Of a stretch of DNA of 64,000 nt, positions 44,653 to 52,554 are shown piece by piece. Every line of letters starts with the position of its first letter. Positions within the stretch are counted from its first letter, which is position 1. The notes below the pieces were generated by a model. That model worked only from the letters and a program-made list of their open reading frames with translations, did not search any database and was not told where the DNA came from. The stretch is from Spongisporangium articulatum (lineage in GTDB: Bacteria; Actinomycetota; Actinomycetes; Actinomycetales; Kineosporiaceae), in NCBI RefSeq assembly GCF_044465595.1, contig NZ_JBITLV010000001.1, forward strand, positions 1,116,001-1,180,000, read 5' to 3'. Position numbers and translations under genes: made by a program.

Positions 44653-44813
44653 GTCAAGGAGTATCGGCACGCTTCCTGGGAACTGTCTGGACGCCGGCTC
44701 ACAGATTTGTGGGCGCGATGAAGCGGTGTCGAAATCGTCACCTAACGGTCTTTTCAAGCGGCGCCGCCCTCGACAGGATCTTGGTTTCCATCCCCGACCG
44801 GAAAAGGACTCCG

Positions 44814-45278
44814 ATGTCTGCGTACCCCCTGACTGCGCACTCCCCTGTCGGCCGCCGTCGCCTGCGACTGCTCGTGGGCCTGGCCCTGGCCTTCGCCGTG
44901 TTCCTCGGTGTCGGTGCCCCCCAGGTGGCCCAGGCCGCCCCCGTCCCCGCCGCGGCCCTCGCCCCCTCCATCACCATCAAGCCGACCCAGACCCTGGCCC
45001 AGGTGCAGGCGGCGGTGAAGGCTCTGGCCAAGGGTCAGTCCATCGAACTGATCGACCCCGCCACCCTGAAGCTCGACAAGGGTGTGGCCTGTTCGGTGGC
45101 CGTCACCGTGGCGCTCTACGCCTTCTCCGGTGCGGTGGTCGGCTATCTGGCCACGGCCGGGATCGTGGTCACCGTCCTCGGGGTGGCTGTCGACGCCGGG
45201 CTGCTGGCCGGGATCGCGGCCGGGAAGATCAAGTGGCCGGCCGTCTACGCCTGGGTCGGCGCGAACGTCTGCAAGTAG
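44814..45278 (+). CDS. secreted hydrophobic small protein
   Basis: 154 residues from ATG 44814. A Sec signal peptide (RRRLRLLVGLALAFAVFLGV, cleavage near AQA) precedes about 115 residues. The last 65 are strikingly hydrophobic and glycine/alanine-rich (VAVTVALYAFSGAVVGYLA, GIVVTVLGVAVDAGLLAGIAAG) and bounded by two cysteines (GVACS and the final VCK). This resembles pore-forming bacteriocin-like or membrane-inserting peptides, but no family match or immunity gene was found. It is divergent from the response regulator and followed by an 18-bp terminator. Confidence 0.75.
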   Translation: MSAYPLTAHSPVGRRRLRLLVGLALAFAVFLGVGAPQVAQAAPVPAAALAPSITIKPTQTLAQVQAAVKALAKGQSIELIDPATLKLDKGVACSVAVTVALYAFSGAVVGYLATAGIVVTVLGVAVDAGLLAGIAAGKIKWPAVYAWVGANVCK

Positions 45279-45288
45279 AGGCTCAGCG

Positions 45289-45331
45289 CCGGAGGGCGCC
45301 ACCGCCTGGACCGGGCGGTGGCGCCCTCCGG
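45289..45331 (+). terminator. terminator, perfect 18-bp stem
   Basis: Arms 45289-45306 and 45314-45331 are fully complementary around a 7-nt loop, 10 nt after the stop of the hydrophobic secreted protein. It is followed by TCGTTCC. Confidence 0.8.
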
Positions 45332-45368
45332 TCGTTCCGGCGCCATCCGCGGTTGGACTCTTGCGCCG

Positions 45369-45390
45369 CAAGGTACTGGCAGCTACCTTG
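45369..45390. promoter_or_regulatory. PadR-type operator
   Basis: CAAGGTA-N8-TACCTTG, a perfect inverted repeat with the 8-bp spacing typical of PadR sites, ending 6 bp before the padR ATG. It implies autorepression and a very short or absent leader. Confidence 0.65.
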
Positions 45391-45396
45391 TGACGC

Positions 45397-45753
45397 ATGG
45401 AACCTGGCGAGACGCGGCAGGTACTGCCGCAGTTGCGTCGCGGAGCTCTGGAGTTCTGCGTGCTGGCGCTGCTGCGGTCACAACCGCGCTACGGCTTCGA
45501 CCTGGTCAGGGAACTGTCGGCGGACGAACTGCTGACCAGCGAGGGGACGATCTACCCCCTGCTGTCGCGACTGCGGAGGGAGGGGCTGGTGACGACGACC
45601 TGGCAGGAGTCCGACTCCGGCCCCCCGCGTCGCTACTACGCGCTCACCCCGGCCGGGCACGGCGCCCTGGCCGGTTTCGTCGAGGAGTGGCGCCGTTTCC
45701 GTGACGGCGTCGACCGAGTCCTGAGGCTCGGCACTGGAGAGGGGACCCGATGA
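45397..45753 (+). CDS. PadR family transcriptional regulator
   Basis: 118 residues. The winged helix is clear: GALEFCVLALLRSQPRYGFDLVREL, SEGTIYPLLSRLRREGLV, then the wing PPRRYYALTPAG. A short C-terminal helix (FVEEWRRFRDGVDRVL) is for dimerisation. Its stop overlaps the downstream membrane-protein gene by 4 bp, the classical PadR-HAAS arrangement. An operator-like inverted repeat lies directly before the start. Confidence 0.95.
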   Translation: MEPGETRQVLPQLRRGALEFCVLALLRSQPRYGFDLVRELSADELLTSEGTIYPLLSRLRREGLVTTTWQESDSGPPRRYYALTPAGHGALAGFVEEWRRFRDGVDRVLRLGTGEGTR

Positions 45754-46235
45754 TGACCACCGCCCTGGACCACCCCGCGGTGCGGGACTACCTGGCCCGG
45801 CTGAACGCCGCGGCCGCCGTGCTGCCGCCCGGCCGCCGTGTCGAGCTGATCGCCGAGATCCGCGGCCACCTCGCCGAAGCGCTGACGGGAGAGGCGGTTT
45901 CGGACGCGGCCGTGCTGGCCACGCTGGACCGGCTCGGCGACCCGGCCGAGATCGTCGCCGCCGAGGGCGGGCCGCAGGCCCGGCCGCCGCTGCCGCCGCT
46001 GACCGGCGTCCCGAACTCGCCCTGGGGTGCCCTGGAGATCGTCGCCGTCCTCCTGCTCACGGTCGGGTCCCTGGTGCTGCCGGGCATGGGCCCCCTGGTC
46101 GGCATCGTCCTGGCCTGGGTCTCCCCGGCCTGGACCCGGCGGCAGAAGGTGATCGCCACGGTGATCGCCGTCGTTCCGGCCTTCCTCGCCCTGCTGGCGG
46201 GCTTCGGCGCCCTGCTCGCCTTCTCGGCGCCCTGA
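45750..46235 (+). CDS. HAAS-domain membrane protein
   Basis: 161 residues (ATG 45750; ATG 45753 also possible). The N-terminal 80 residues match the HAAS signature (RDYLARLNAAAAVLPPGRRVELIAEIRGHLAEAL, LDRLGDPAEIVAAE). Two to three transmembrane helices follow. HAAS proteins are co-encoded with PadR regulators and sense or modulate envelope stress and permeases. It is translationally coupled to padR by an ATGA overlap. Confidence 0.88.
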   Translation: MMTTALDHPAVRDYLARLNAAAAVLPPGRRVELIAEIRGHLAEALTGEAVSDAAVLATLDRLGDPAEIVAAEGGPQARPPLPPLTGVPNSPWGALEIVAVLLLTVGSLVLPGMGPLVGIVLAWVSPAWTRRQKVIATVIAVVPAFLALLAGFGALLAFSAP

Positions 46236-46267
46236 CCGTTCCGTTCCCGAACTCCCGGAGGTATCCC

Positions 46268-46378
46268 GTGGCCGTCGCCCTCGCCCTGCCGCTCCTGTTC
46301 GTCCTCGCCGTCCTTTCGCCCACACTGGCCGGCGTCTACCTGGCCGTCGTCCTCTCCCGGAACGCCCGACCACGCTGA
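46268..46378 (+). CDS. 36-residue single-helix membrane peptide
   Basis: GTG 46268 has GGAGG at 7 nt. The product is mostly one hydrophobic stretch (VAVALALPLLFVLAVLSPTL, AGVYLAVVLS) ending in RNARPR, a positive-inside anchor. It follows the HAAS protein by 32 bp and probably belongs to the same operon. It may be an accessory subunit or a regulatory microprotein. No family is recognised. Confidence 0.5.
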   Translation: MAVALALPLLFVLAVLSPTLAGVYLAVVLSRNARPR

Positions 46379-46401
46379 GCCCGACCGAGCACCTACCTCA
46401 A

Positions 46402-46422
46402 GGTGCTCTTGTCAGCAGTACC
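46402..46422. promoter_or_regulatory. 21-bp imperfect palindrome shared by secreted paralogues (copy 1)
   Basis: GGTGCTCTTGTCAGCAGTAC plus C; seven of ten base pairs are symmetric (GGTnCTnnTGnCAnnAGnACC). Identical to the copy at 49150-49170. It lies 22 bp before ATG 46445 and partly overlaps a second inverted repeat GAGCACCT-N6-AGGTGCTC (46387-46408). Both copies are placed upstream of related genes, suggesting a common regulator. Confidence 0.6.
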
Positions 46423-46444
46423 CGTAGGGCCGCAGCATCCGTCG

Positions 46445-47542
46445 ATGCGCATGAGAACCCTGACTCTGCGCGCGTTCGTCACGGGGGCCCTGATCGCCGC
46501 CGCTGTCGTCGTCGCGCCCGTCCCGTCCGCCCAGGCCGCCTGCACCTTCTCGATCAGCTCCGTGGCCTGGAGCCCGGCCACCGTGGACGACACCGCGACC
46601 GATACGAGTACGACCCTGACGATGAAGGCCACGGCCGGCTTCCCTTACGTCACCGTGCAGTTGGACGACCTGGCCTCGAACACTCACGTCTTCGACCCGG
46701 CGTACGCACGACTGACGCCGGTCACCGGTCAAGCGGGCACGTACCGGGGGACCGTCACCGTGGTCCCCGGTGCGACCCCGGGCAGCTACGGGCTGCGTGG
46801 CGTCACCACCGCCAACAGCCAGTGCTTCCTGGCCACATACTCCGGGTCCTACAGTGCCGCGCAGCTCGCCGCCTTCCCGGCGCTGAGCGTCACCGGCGCA
46901 CAGGACGCCCAGGCTCCGGTGATCGCGTCACTCACAGCCGGGACCGGGACCTACGACGCGACCCGCGGCGGTTCGATCCCCGTGTCGGTGCGGGTGAGCG
47001 ACGACCTCAGCGGCGCGTCCGCGGTCACCGTCGGCGCGTACGCACCGAACGCGAACGTGACCCCGTACGGCACCTCCGTGACTCTCACGCGCAGTAGCGG
47101 CACCGCGCGCGACGGCGTCTGGTCCGGCTCCCTGCCCCTGCCCGGTGGCACGCAGGACACCTGGACGTACTCGGTGTCGGCGATCGACCGGTACGGGCGC
47201 GGGACTCAACGCTCCGACCTGGGCGGGTTCTCGACCTTCACCACCGCGCCGCCGCCGAAACCCACGGGAATCAAGGCGGTTTCGCTTCCCGCGGTCAACA
47301 TCGGCATCGGCGGCAGCGGCCCGGCAGTGAAGGTCACCTGGAACCAGTCCACGAGCGGTCAGCCGGTCGCCGCCTCCTGGCTCGTGACCCCCACCGGTTC
47401 GTGCGCCCGCTCCGCCGTGGTGGTGACCGAACCGACCGCCTCCTTCGGCCGCACCGGTTCGATGGGCCTGTGCACCGTCTCGGTCGTGGCCCGCAACGCC
47501 GCAGGTTCGTCCACGGGCGTCAGCGCGACCGCCGTCCTCTGA
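46445..47542 (+). CDS. secreted Ig/FnIII-like protein, paralogue A
   Basis: 365 residues from ATG 46445 (ATG 46451 is also possible). The signal peptide ends at AQA-A. N-terminal domain: ACTFSISSVAWSPATV and later TTANSQCFLATYSGSY with paired cysteines. Middle domain: bacterial Ig-like, with SIPVSVRVSDDLSGASAVTV. C-terminal FnIII-like domain: KPTGIKAVS, VKVTWNQS, TGSCA and LCTVSVVARNAAG. The same domain order occurs in the gene at 49672. It is an extracellular protein, possibly adhesive or surface-associated. No enzymatic motif is visible. Confidence 0.82.
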   Translation: MRMRTLTLRAFVTGALIAAAVVVAPVPSAQAACTFSISSVAWSPATVDDTATDTSTTLTMKATAGFPYVTVQLDDLASNTHVFDPAYARLTPVTGQAGTYRGTVTVVPGATPGSYGLRGVTTANSQCFLATYSGSYSAAQLAAFPALSVTGAQDAQAPVIASLTAGTGTYDATRGGSIPVSVRVSDDLSGASAVTVGAYAPNANVTPYGTSVTLTRSSGTARDGVWSGSLPLPGGTQDTWTYSVSAIDRYGRGTQRSDLGGFSTFTTAPPPKPTGIKAVSLPAVNIGIGGSGPAVKVTWNQSTSGQPVAASWLVTPTGSCARSAVVVTEPTASFGRTGSMGLCTVSVVARNAAGSSTGVSATAVL

Positions 47543-47578
47543 GGGGCGGGCGGTCGGGGCGTGTCGTACGGTCGGGGC

Positions 47579-48502
47579 GTGGCGCGGCCCGAGATCACCG
47601 AGACCGTCGTCCGGACGCCGGGCGGGAAGATCGCCTGCACGACCGCCGGTCCGGACGACGCGCCCGCGTTGCTGCTCGTGCACGGGCTCGGTGCGACGCG
47701 CCGGACCTGGCGCAAGCTGATCGGCGCGCTCGCCACCGATCACCGCGTCATCGCCGCGGACCTCCCCGGGCACGGCGACTCCGAGGAACCCTCGGGCGAC
47801 TACTCCCTGGGGGCGCACGCGACGGCGCTGCGCGACGTCCTCACCGTGCTCGACGTCCCGGCCGTGACCATCGTGGGGCACAGCCTCGGCGGCGGGATCG
47901 CGCTGCAGTTCGCCTACCAGTTCCCGGAACGGACGCAGCGCGGCGTCCTGATCAGCAGCGGCGGCCTCGGGCCCGAGGTGAACCTGATGCTGCGCGCGGC
48001 CACGCTGCCCGGCGCCGAGACCGTCGTCGCCCAGCTGGCCCGCATCCCGGAGGGCGTGACCCGCCGCGTGCTGCCGCTGATGTCGATGCTGCCGCGCTTC
48101 CTGGCGCTCGAGGACGCCGGCCCGACCGCGGGCACGTTGCACGGGTTGAGCGACCCCCGCTCGCGGGTCGCCTTCGTGCGCACCGCCCAGAGCGTCATCA
48201 ACTGGCGCGGTCAGACCGTCAGCGCCCTGAAGCGCCTGCACCTGCTGGCCGGGATGCCGGTGATGATCGCGTGGGGTGCGAACGACCAGACCATCCCGCC
48301 CGACCACCACCGGGCCTTCGCGCAGCTGGTGCCCACGGCCACGGTGGCCGAGATCCCCGACGCCGGGCACTTCCTGCACGAGACCGCCGCCGACCGGTTG
48401 CTCCCGCCGCTGCTGGACTTCCTGGCCACCGAACCGCCCTTCGAGTACAGCGAGGAGCGCTGGCGCCGGTTGCTCACCGGCGATCACAGCTCCGTTGACT
48501 AG
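47579..48502 (+). CDS. alpha/beta-fold hydrolase
   Basis: 307 residues from GTG 47579; GTG 47561 is in frame, and a 12-bp direct repeat (GGTCGGGGCGTG) makes the two start contexts alike. Fold motifs: LLLVHGLGATRRTW (oxyanion), DLPGHGDS, nucleophile Ser102 in GHSLGGG, acid in AWGANDQTIP and base in DAGHFLHE. The C-terminus FEYSEERWRRLL is typical of a group of actinobacterial hydrolases. It is cytoplasmic with unknown substrate. An FKBP lipoprotein follows 40 bp later. Confidence 0.88.
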   Translation: MARPEITETVVRTPGGKIACTTAGPDDAPALLLVHGLGATRRTWRKLIGALATDHRVIAADLPGHGDSEEPSGDYSLGAHATALRDVLTVLDVPAVTIVGHSLGGGIALQFAYQFPERTQRGVLISSGGLGPEVNLMLRAATLPGAETVVAQLARIPEGVTRRVLPLMSMLPRFLALEDAGPTAGTLHGLSDPRSRVAFVRTAQSVINWRGQTVSALKRLHLLAGMPVMIAWGANDQTIPPDHHRAFAQLVPTATVAEIPDAGHFLHETAADRLLPPLLDFLATEPPFEYSEERWRRLLTGDHSSVD

Positions 48503-48542
48503 GGTTGACGCCCGCGTCGTCCCCGACCAGTCAGGACCTGCC

Positions 48543-49109
48543 GTGCCCCGCTCGCTCGCCGTGACCGCCGTCCTCGCCGGAGCCCTCGCCCTGGCCGCCT
48601 GCGGAGGGGGGAGCGAACCGTCGGACACCGGCAGCAGCCTGGCCGCGTCGGCGGGCGGGTCGTCCGCCGCGCCGGCCGCCGGAGCCGTGACCTACCAGGG
48701 CGTCACCGTGAGCAACCCGACCGACCTGACGAAGGCGTCGAACCCCACGTCGTCCTCCAGCAAGACCCCCGCGAAGCTCGAGTACAAGGACCTCGTGGTC
48801 GGCACCGGCAAGGAGGCGAACGCGAGCTCCACGGTGACCGTGCAGTACGAGGGCGTGCTCTACAAGGACGGCACCGCGTTCGACTCCTCGTGGAGCCGCG
48901 GCGGCCAGCCGGCCAGCTTCTCGCTCATGCAGGTCGTACCCGGGTTCACCCAGGGCATCGGCGGCACCGACGGCGTCCCGCCCATGAAGGAGGGCGGTCG
49001 GCGCGTCATGATCCTGCCCGCCGAACTGGGCTACGGCGCGCAGGCCACGGGGGCGATCCCGGCCAACTCCCCGCTCGTCTTCGTGGTCGACCTGGTCTCC
49101 GTCTCCTGA
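48543..49109 (+). CDS. FKBP-type peptidyl-prolyl isomerase lipoprotein
   Basis: 188 residues from GTG 48543. The signal peptide ends with lipobox LALAAC, so the protein is anchored to the outer face of the membrane. After a Ser/Ala-rich linker, the FKBP domain spans about 85-188: TVTVQYEGVLYKDGTAFDSSW, VVPGFTQGIGG, MKEGGRRVMILPAELGYG and the final LVFVVDLVSV. Active-site aromatics and the VPGW/VPGF motif are kept. It assists folding of exported proteins, possibly the secreted paralogues encoded on either side. Confidence 0.94.
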   Translation: MPRSLAVTAVLAGALALAACGGGSEPSDTGSSLAASAGGSSAAPAAGAVTYQGVTVSNPTDLTKASNPTSSSSKTPAKLEYKDLVVGTGKEANASSTVTVQYEGVLYKDGTAFDSSWSRGGQPASFSLMQVVPGFTQGIGGTDGVPPMKEGGRRVMILPAELGYGAQATGAIPANSPLVFVVDLVSVS

Positions 49110-49149
49110 CGTCAGGCCCCTGACCTGCGCGGACGTACTACCGCGGGCA

Positions 49150-49170
49150 GGTGCTCTTGTCAGCAGTACC
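49150..49170. promoter_or_regulatory. 21-bp imperfect palindrome shared by secreted paralogues (copy 2)
   Basis: Base-for-base identical to 46402-46422, located 76 bp upstream of GTG 49247. The base before it (A) and the two bases after are partly shared too. Sequence beyond the element differs, so this is conservation of a short site rather than of a whole duplicated promoter. Confidence 0.6.
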
Positions 49171-49246
49171 TCCGTCCGACCACGATCCGCCTGGTTCCGC
49201 GCCGGGGGGTGACCGCCTCGGCATCGCCCGAGAGGAAGTCCCTGAC

Positions 49247-49639
49247 GTGCTTCTCAGCTCCCTTACGGCGCGTGCTCTTCTGACCGCCGCTGCCCTGTCC
49301 ACCACGGCCTTCGGCGTCGGATCGTCCGCGCAGGCGGCGACCGTCCCGGCGAAGCCGACCGGCGTGAAGGCCGTCACGCAGTACTACTTCACGATCGGCC
49401 AGTTCTCGCCGGGCTGGGTGGCCAAGGTGACCTGGAACCGGCCGGCGGTCGTCAGCCCGGACGCGTTCTGGCTTCTGACGACGTCGGGGTCGTGTGCCCT
49501 CCCCTCGCCGACGTGGACCACGAGCACGTCGGCCGAGTTCCGCAAGAGCGGGTCCTCCGGCGTCTGCAAGGTGACGGTGCAGGCGGGCAACGAGGCGGGC
49601 CTCTCGGAGGGTGTGACCGTCCAGGCCCTCCTGCCCTGA
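49247..49639 (+). CDS. secreted FnIII-like protein, paralogue B (single domain)
   Basis: 130 residues from GTG 49247, preceded by AGGAAG at 9 nt. The signal peptide ends SSAQA-A. The mature part is one domain equivalent to the C-terminal third of the proteins at 46445 and 49672: KPTGVKAVT, VAKVTWNRP, SGSCALP and GVCKVTVQAGNEAG. Two cysteines are conserved among all three and probably form a disulfide. It lies 32 bp before paralogue C, on the same strand. Confidence 0.8.
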   Translation: MLLSSLTARALLTAAALSTTAFGVGSSAQAATVPAKPTGVKAVTQYYFTIGQFSPGWVAKVTWNRPAVVSPDAFWLLTTSGSCALPSPTWTTSTSAEFRKSGSSGVCKVTVQAGNEAGLSEGVTVQALLP

Positions 49640-49671
49640 CGCCGGTCCGCCACCATCCGAAAGGCACCAAG

Positions 49672-50790
49672 ATGCGCCTGAAGACCCTGACCACCCGCGC
49701 CCTGGTCGTGGCGACCGCCCTCGCGGCCGCATTCGTCGTCGCCCCCGCCACCACCGCCCAGGCGGCCTGCAGCTTCAGCATCAGCTCCCTGAGCTGGAGC
49801 CCGGCATCGGTGAGCAACGCCGTCGACTCCACGGTGACCATGACCCTGAAGGCCACCGCCGGCTTCTCGAGCATCGGTGTCGATGTCGGGCCGCTAGGGT
49901 TCGCCAAGCAGCTGAAGCCCGTCAGCGGGCAGGCCGGCACGTACCGGGGCACCCTCGGCGTGACCCGCGGGACCGCCCCCGGTCAGTACGGGCTCACCTC
50001 CGTCGTCACCGCCAACAGCCAGTGCTTCCTCGCCTCCTTCTCAGCTGGCTACGAGCAGGCCCAGCTGGAGGCCATGGGCTTGCCCGAGCTGACCGTGACC
50101 GGCGCCGCGGCCGACACCCAGGCCCCCGTCGTCGCCTCGTTCACCGGGGGCTCGGGCCCCTACCCCGCCACGGCCGGTAGCTCCATCCCGGTCTCGATGC
50201 GGGTCACGGACGACGTCAGCGGCGTCGCGTCGGTGACCGTCAGCGCGACCGGCGACGAGGACAGCTCGCTGCCGCAGCCGTTCAACCAGTCCCGCAGTAG
50301 CAGCGTCGCGCTCACCCGGACCGGTGGAACCGATCTCGACGGCACCTGGACCGGATCGCTACCTCTGGTAGCCGGTACCCAACAACCGTTCACCTACTAC
50401 CTGACCGTGACCGACCGGGTCGGTCACCTGTTCCAGGGCCCGCCGCCGACCGGGTCCGCCACGGGCTTCCGGACCGCCACCACGGCGGCGCCCGCCGCGC
50501 CGACCGGGGTCAAGGCGGTCACGGCCTACCAGCCCGGCGTCATAGGTGACATCAACATCCGCGGCGGGTGGTACGTCGGCGTCACGTGGAACCCCCCGGC
50601 CGCAGGGACACCGGGCGCCACCGACTACCGGATCACCACCACCGGGTCCTGCGCCGGAGCCGCCGCGTCCTTCTGGTCGACGACCTCGGCCCGGGTGTAT
50701 CCCCCCGCGCACGGCGTCTGCAAGGTCACCGTCTATGCACACAACGGGGTTGGAACGTCCGCGGGGGCGTCGGCGTCTGCCCTCTTCTGA
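49672..50790 (+). CDS. secreted Ig/FnIII-like protein, paralogue C
   Basis: 372 residues from ATG 49672, with GAAAGGCACC upstream. It parallels paralogue A throughout: signal peptide to AQA-A, CSFSISSLSWSPASV, TANSQCFLASFSAGY, Ig-like SIPVSMRVTDDVSG, then the FnIII-like APTGVKAVT, VGVTWNPP, TGSCAGA and GVCKVTVYAHNG. The overall identity is high enough by eye to indicate duplication within this locus. It is convergent with the XPB helicase gene across a terminator. Extracellular; function unknown. Confidence 0.82.
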   Translation: MRLKTLTTRALVVATALAAAFVVAPATTAQAACSFSISSLSWSPASVSNAVDSTVTMTLKATAGFSSIGVDVGPLGFAKQLKPVSGQAGTYRGTLGVTRGTAPGQYGLTSVVTANSQCFLASFSAGYEQAQLEAMGLPELTVTGAAADTQAPVVASFTGGSGPYPATAGSSIPVSMRVTDDVSGVASVTVSATGDEDSSLPQPFNQSRSSSVALTRTGGTDLDGTWTGSLPLVAGTQQPFTYYLTVTDRVGHLFQGPPPTGSATGFRTATTAAPAAPTGVKAVTAYQPGVIGDINIRGGWYVGVTWNPPAAGTPGATDYRITTTGSCAGAAASFWSTTSARVYPPAHGVCKVTVYAHNGVGTSAGASASALF

Positions 50791-50840
50791 CCACCCACGG
50801 AAAGGGCGCTACGTTCCGAAATCCCTGACCACACGCTCGC

Positions 50841-50886
50841 CGTTCGACTGAGCGCCCGTCTCCCGAGGCGGGTGCTCAGTCGAACG
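50841..50886. terminator. bidirectional terminator hairpin
   Basis: Eighteen-base arms 50841-50858 and 50869-50886 pair with one mismatch, loop of 10 nt. It sits between convergent genes and covers the XPB helicase stop codon. Confidence 0.75.
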
Positions 50887-52525
50887 CGGCGACGTCCTCA
50901 GCGTCCACGATGCGGTAGGCGTAGCCCTGCTCGGCGAGGAACCGTTGCCGGTGCGCGGCGAACTCCTGGTCGAGGGTGTCGCGGGAGACCACCGCGTAGA
51001 ACCGGGCCCCGCGCCCGTCGGCTTTGGGGCGCAGCAGCCGGCCGAGGCGCTGGGCCTCCTCCTGGCGTGACCCGAACGAGCCCGAGACCTGGATGGCCAC
51101 CGAGGCTTCCGGCAGGTCGATGCTGAAGTTGGCGACCTTGCTGACCACCAGCGTCTGCAGTTCCCCGGCCCGGAACGCGTCGAACAACCGCTGTCGCTCG
51201 GCCACGCTCGTCTCGCCCTTCAGGACCGGCGCGTCCAGCGTCTCGCCCAGCTCGTCGAGCTGGTCCAGGTACTGGCCGATCACGAGCAGCTGTTCGCCGG
51301 CGTGCTTCTTCGCGAGTTCGACCACCACGCGCGACTTCTCGGGCGACGTGGCGCACAGGCGGTACCGCTCGTCGGGCTCGGCCGTCGCGTACACCAGCCG
51401 CTCGCTCTCGGGCAGCGTGACCCGCACCTCGACGCAGTCGGCCGGGGCGATGTAGCCCTGTGCCTCGATGTCCTTCCACGGGGCGTCGTAGCGCTTGGGC
51501 CCGATCAGGCTGAACACGTCACCCTCGCGGCCGTCCTCGCGCACCAGCGTCGCGGTCAGCCCGAGCCGGCGGCGCGACTGCAGCGAGGCGGTCATCCGGA
51601 AGATGGGGGCGGGCAGCAGGTGCACCTCGTCGTAGATGATCAGCCCCCACTCGCGGGCGTCGAACAGCTCGAGGTGCCCGTACGTGCCCTTCCGGCGCGT
51701 CGTCATGACCTGGTAGGTCGCGATGGTGACGGGCCGGATCTCCTTACGGGCGCCGGAGTACTCGCCGATCTCGTCCTCCGTCAGCGACGTCCGCGCGATC
51801 AGCTCGTCCCGCCACTGCCGGGCGCTCACGGTGTTGGTCACCAGGATCAGCGTCGTGGTGCCGCTCTTGGCCATCGAGGCGGCACCGACCAGGGTCTTGC
51901 CCGCGCCGCAGGGCAGGACGACGACCCCCGAGCCGCCGTGCCAGAACCCCTCGACCGCCTCGGCCTGGTACGGCCGCAGCGACCAGCCGTCCTCGGCCAG
52001 CGCGATCGGGTGCTTCTCGCCGTCCACGTACCCGGCCAGGTCCTCGGCGGGCCAGCCGAGCTTCAGCAGCACCTGCTTCAGGTTGCCGCGCTCGCTCGGG
52101 TGGACGGCGACGCTCTCGGCGTCGATCCGGTCACCGACCATGGGGGCGACCTTCTTGGAGCGCAGCACCTCCTCGAGCACCGGGATGTCGAGGCCGCGCA
52201 GCACGAGCCCGTGCGCCGGGTCCTTCACCAGTTGCAGTCGCCCGTAGCGGGCCATGGTCTCCGCGACGTCGACCAGCAGGGCGTGCGGCACCGGGTAGCG
52301 CGAGTACTCCAGCAGCACGTCGACGACCTGCTCGGCGTCGTGGCCGGCGGCCCGGGCGTTCCAGAGCCCCAGCGGGGTCAGCCGGTAGGTGTGCACGTGT
52401 TCGGGCGCGCGCTCCAGCTCGGCGAACGGGGCGATCGCGCGGCGGCACTCGCCCGCCCGCTCGTGATCGATCTCGAGGAGGAGGGTCTTGTCGCTCTGCA
52501 CGATCAGGGGGCCGTCGTTCACCAC
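50876..52525 (-). CDS. XPB/ERCC3-type DNA repair helicase
   Basis: 549 residues, typical of bacterial XPB. The N-terminal damage-recognition-like region (about 1-180) precedes RecA-like domain 1 with Walker A PCGAGKTLVG, motif II as DEVH (IIYDEVHLLP) and motif III (LGLTATLVREDGREGD, including the RED element). Domain 2 has motif VI as QRLGRLLRPK. It is a 3'-5' ATP-dependent DNA helicase for repair or transcription-linked unwinding. The helicase-associated protein that often neighbours it in actinobacteria lies 6.8 kb away at 59314, with an export module in between. Confidence 0.95.
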   Translation of the reverse strand: MVNDGPLIVQSDKTLLLEIDHERAGECRRAIAPFAELERAPEHVHTYRLTPLGLWNARAAGHDAEQVVDVLLEYSRYPVPHALLVDVAETMARYGRLQLVKDPAHGLVLRGLDIPVLEEVLRSKKVAPMVGDRIDAESVAVHPSERGNLKQVLLKLGWPAEDLAGYVDGEKHPIALAEDGWSLRPYQAEAVEGFWHGGSGVVVLPCGAGKTLVGAASMAKSGTTTLILVTNTVSARQWRDELIARTSLTEDEIGEYSGARKEIRPVTIATYQVMTTRRKGTYGHLELFDAREWGLIIYDEVHLLPAPIFRMTASLQSRRRLGLTATLVREDGREGDVFSLIGPKRYDAPWKDIEAQGYIAPADCVEVRVTLPESERLVYATAEPDERYRLCATSPEKSRVVVELAKKHAGEQLLVIGQYLDQLDELGETLDAPVLKGETSVAERQRLFDAFRAGELQTLVVSKVANFSIDLPEASVAIQVSGSFGSRQEEAQRLGRLLRPKADGRGARFYAVVSRDTLDQEFAAHRQRFLAEQGYAYRIVDAEDVAAFD

Positions 52526-52554
52526 CCGACCTTAAACCGCCACGCGGCTCGGGC

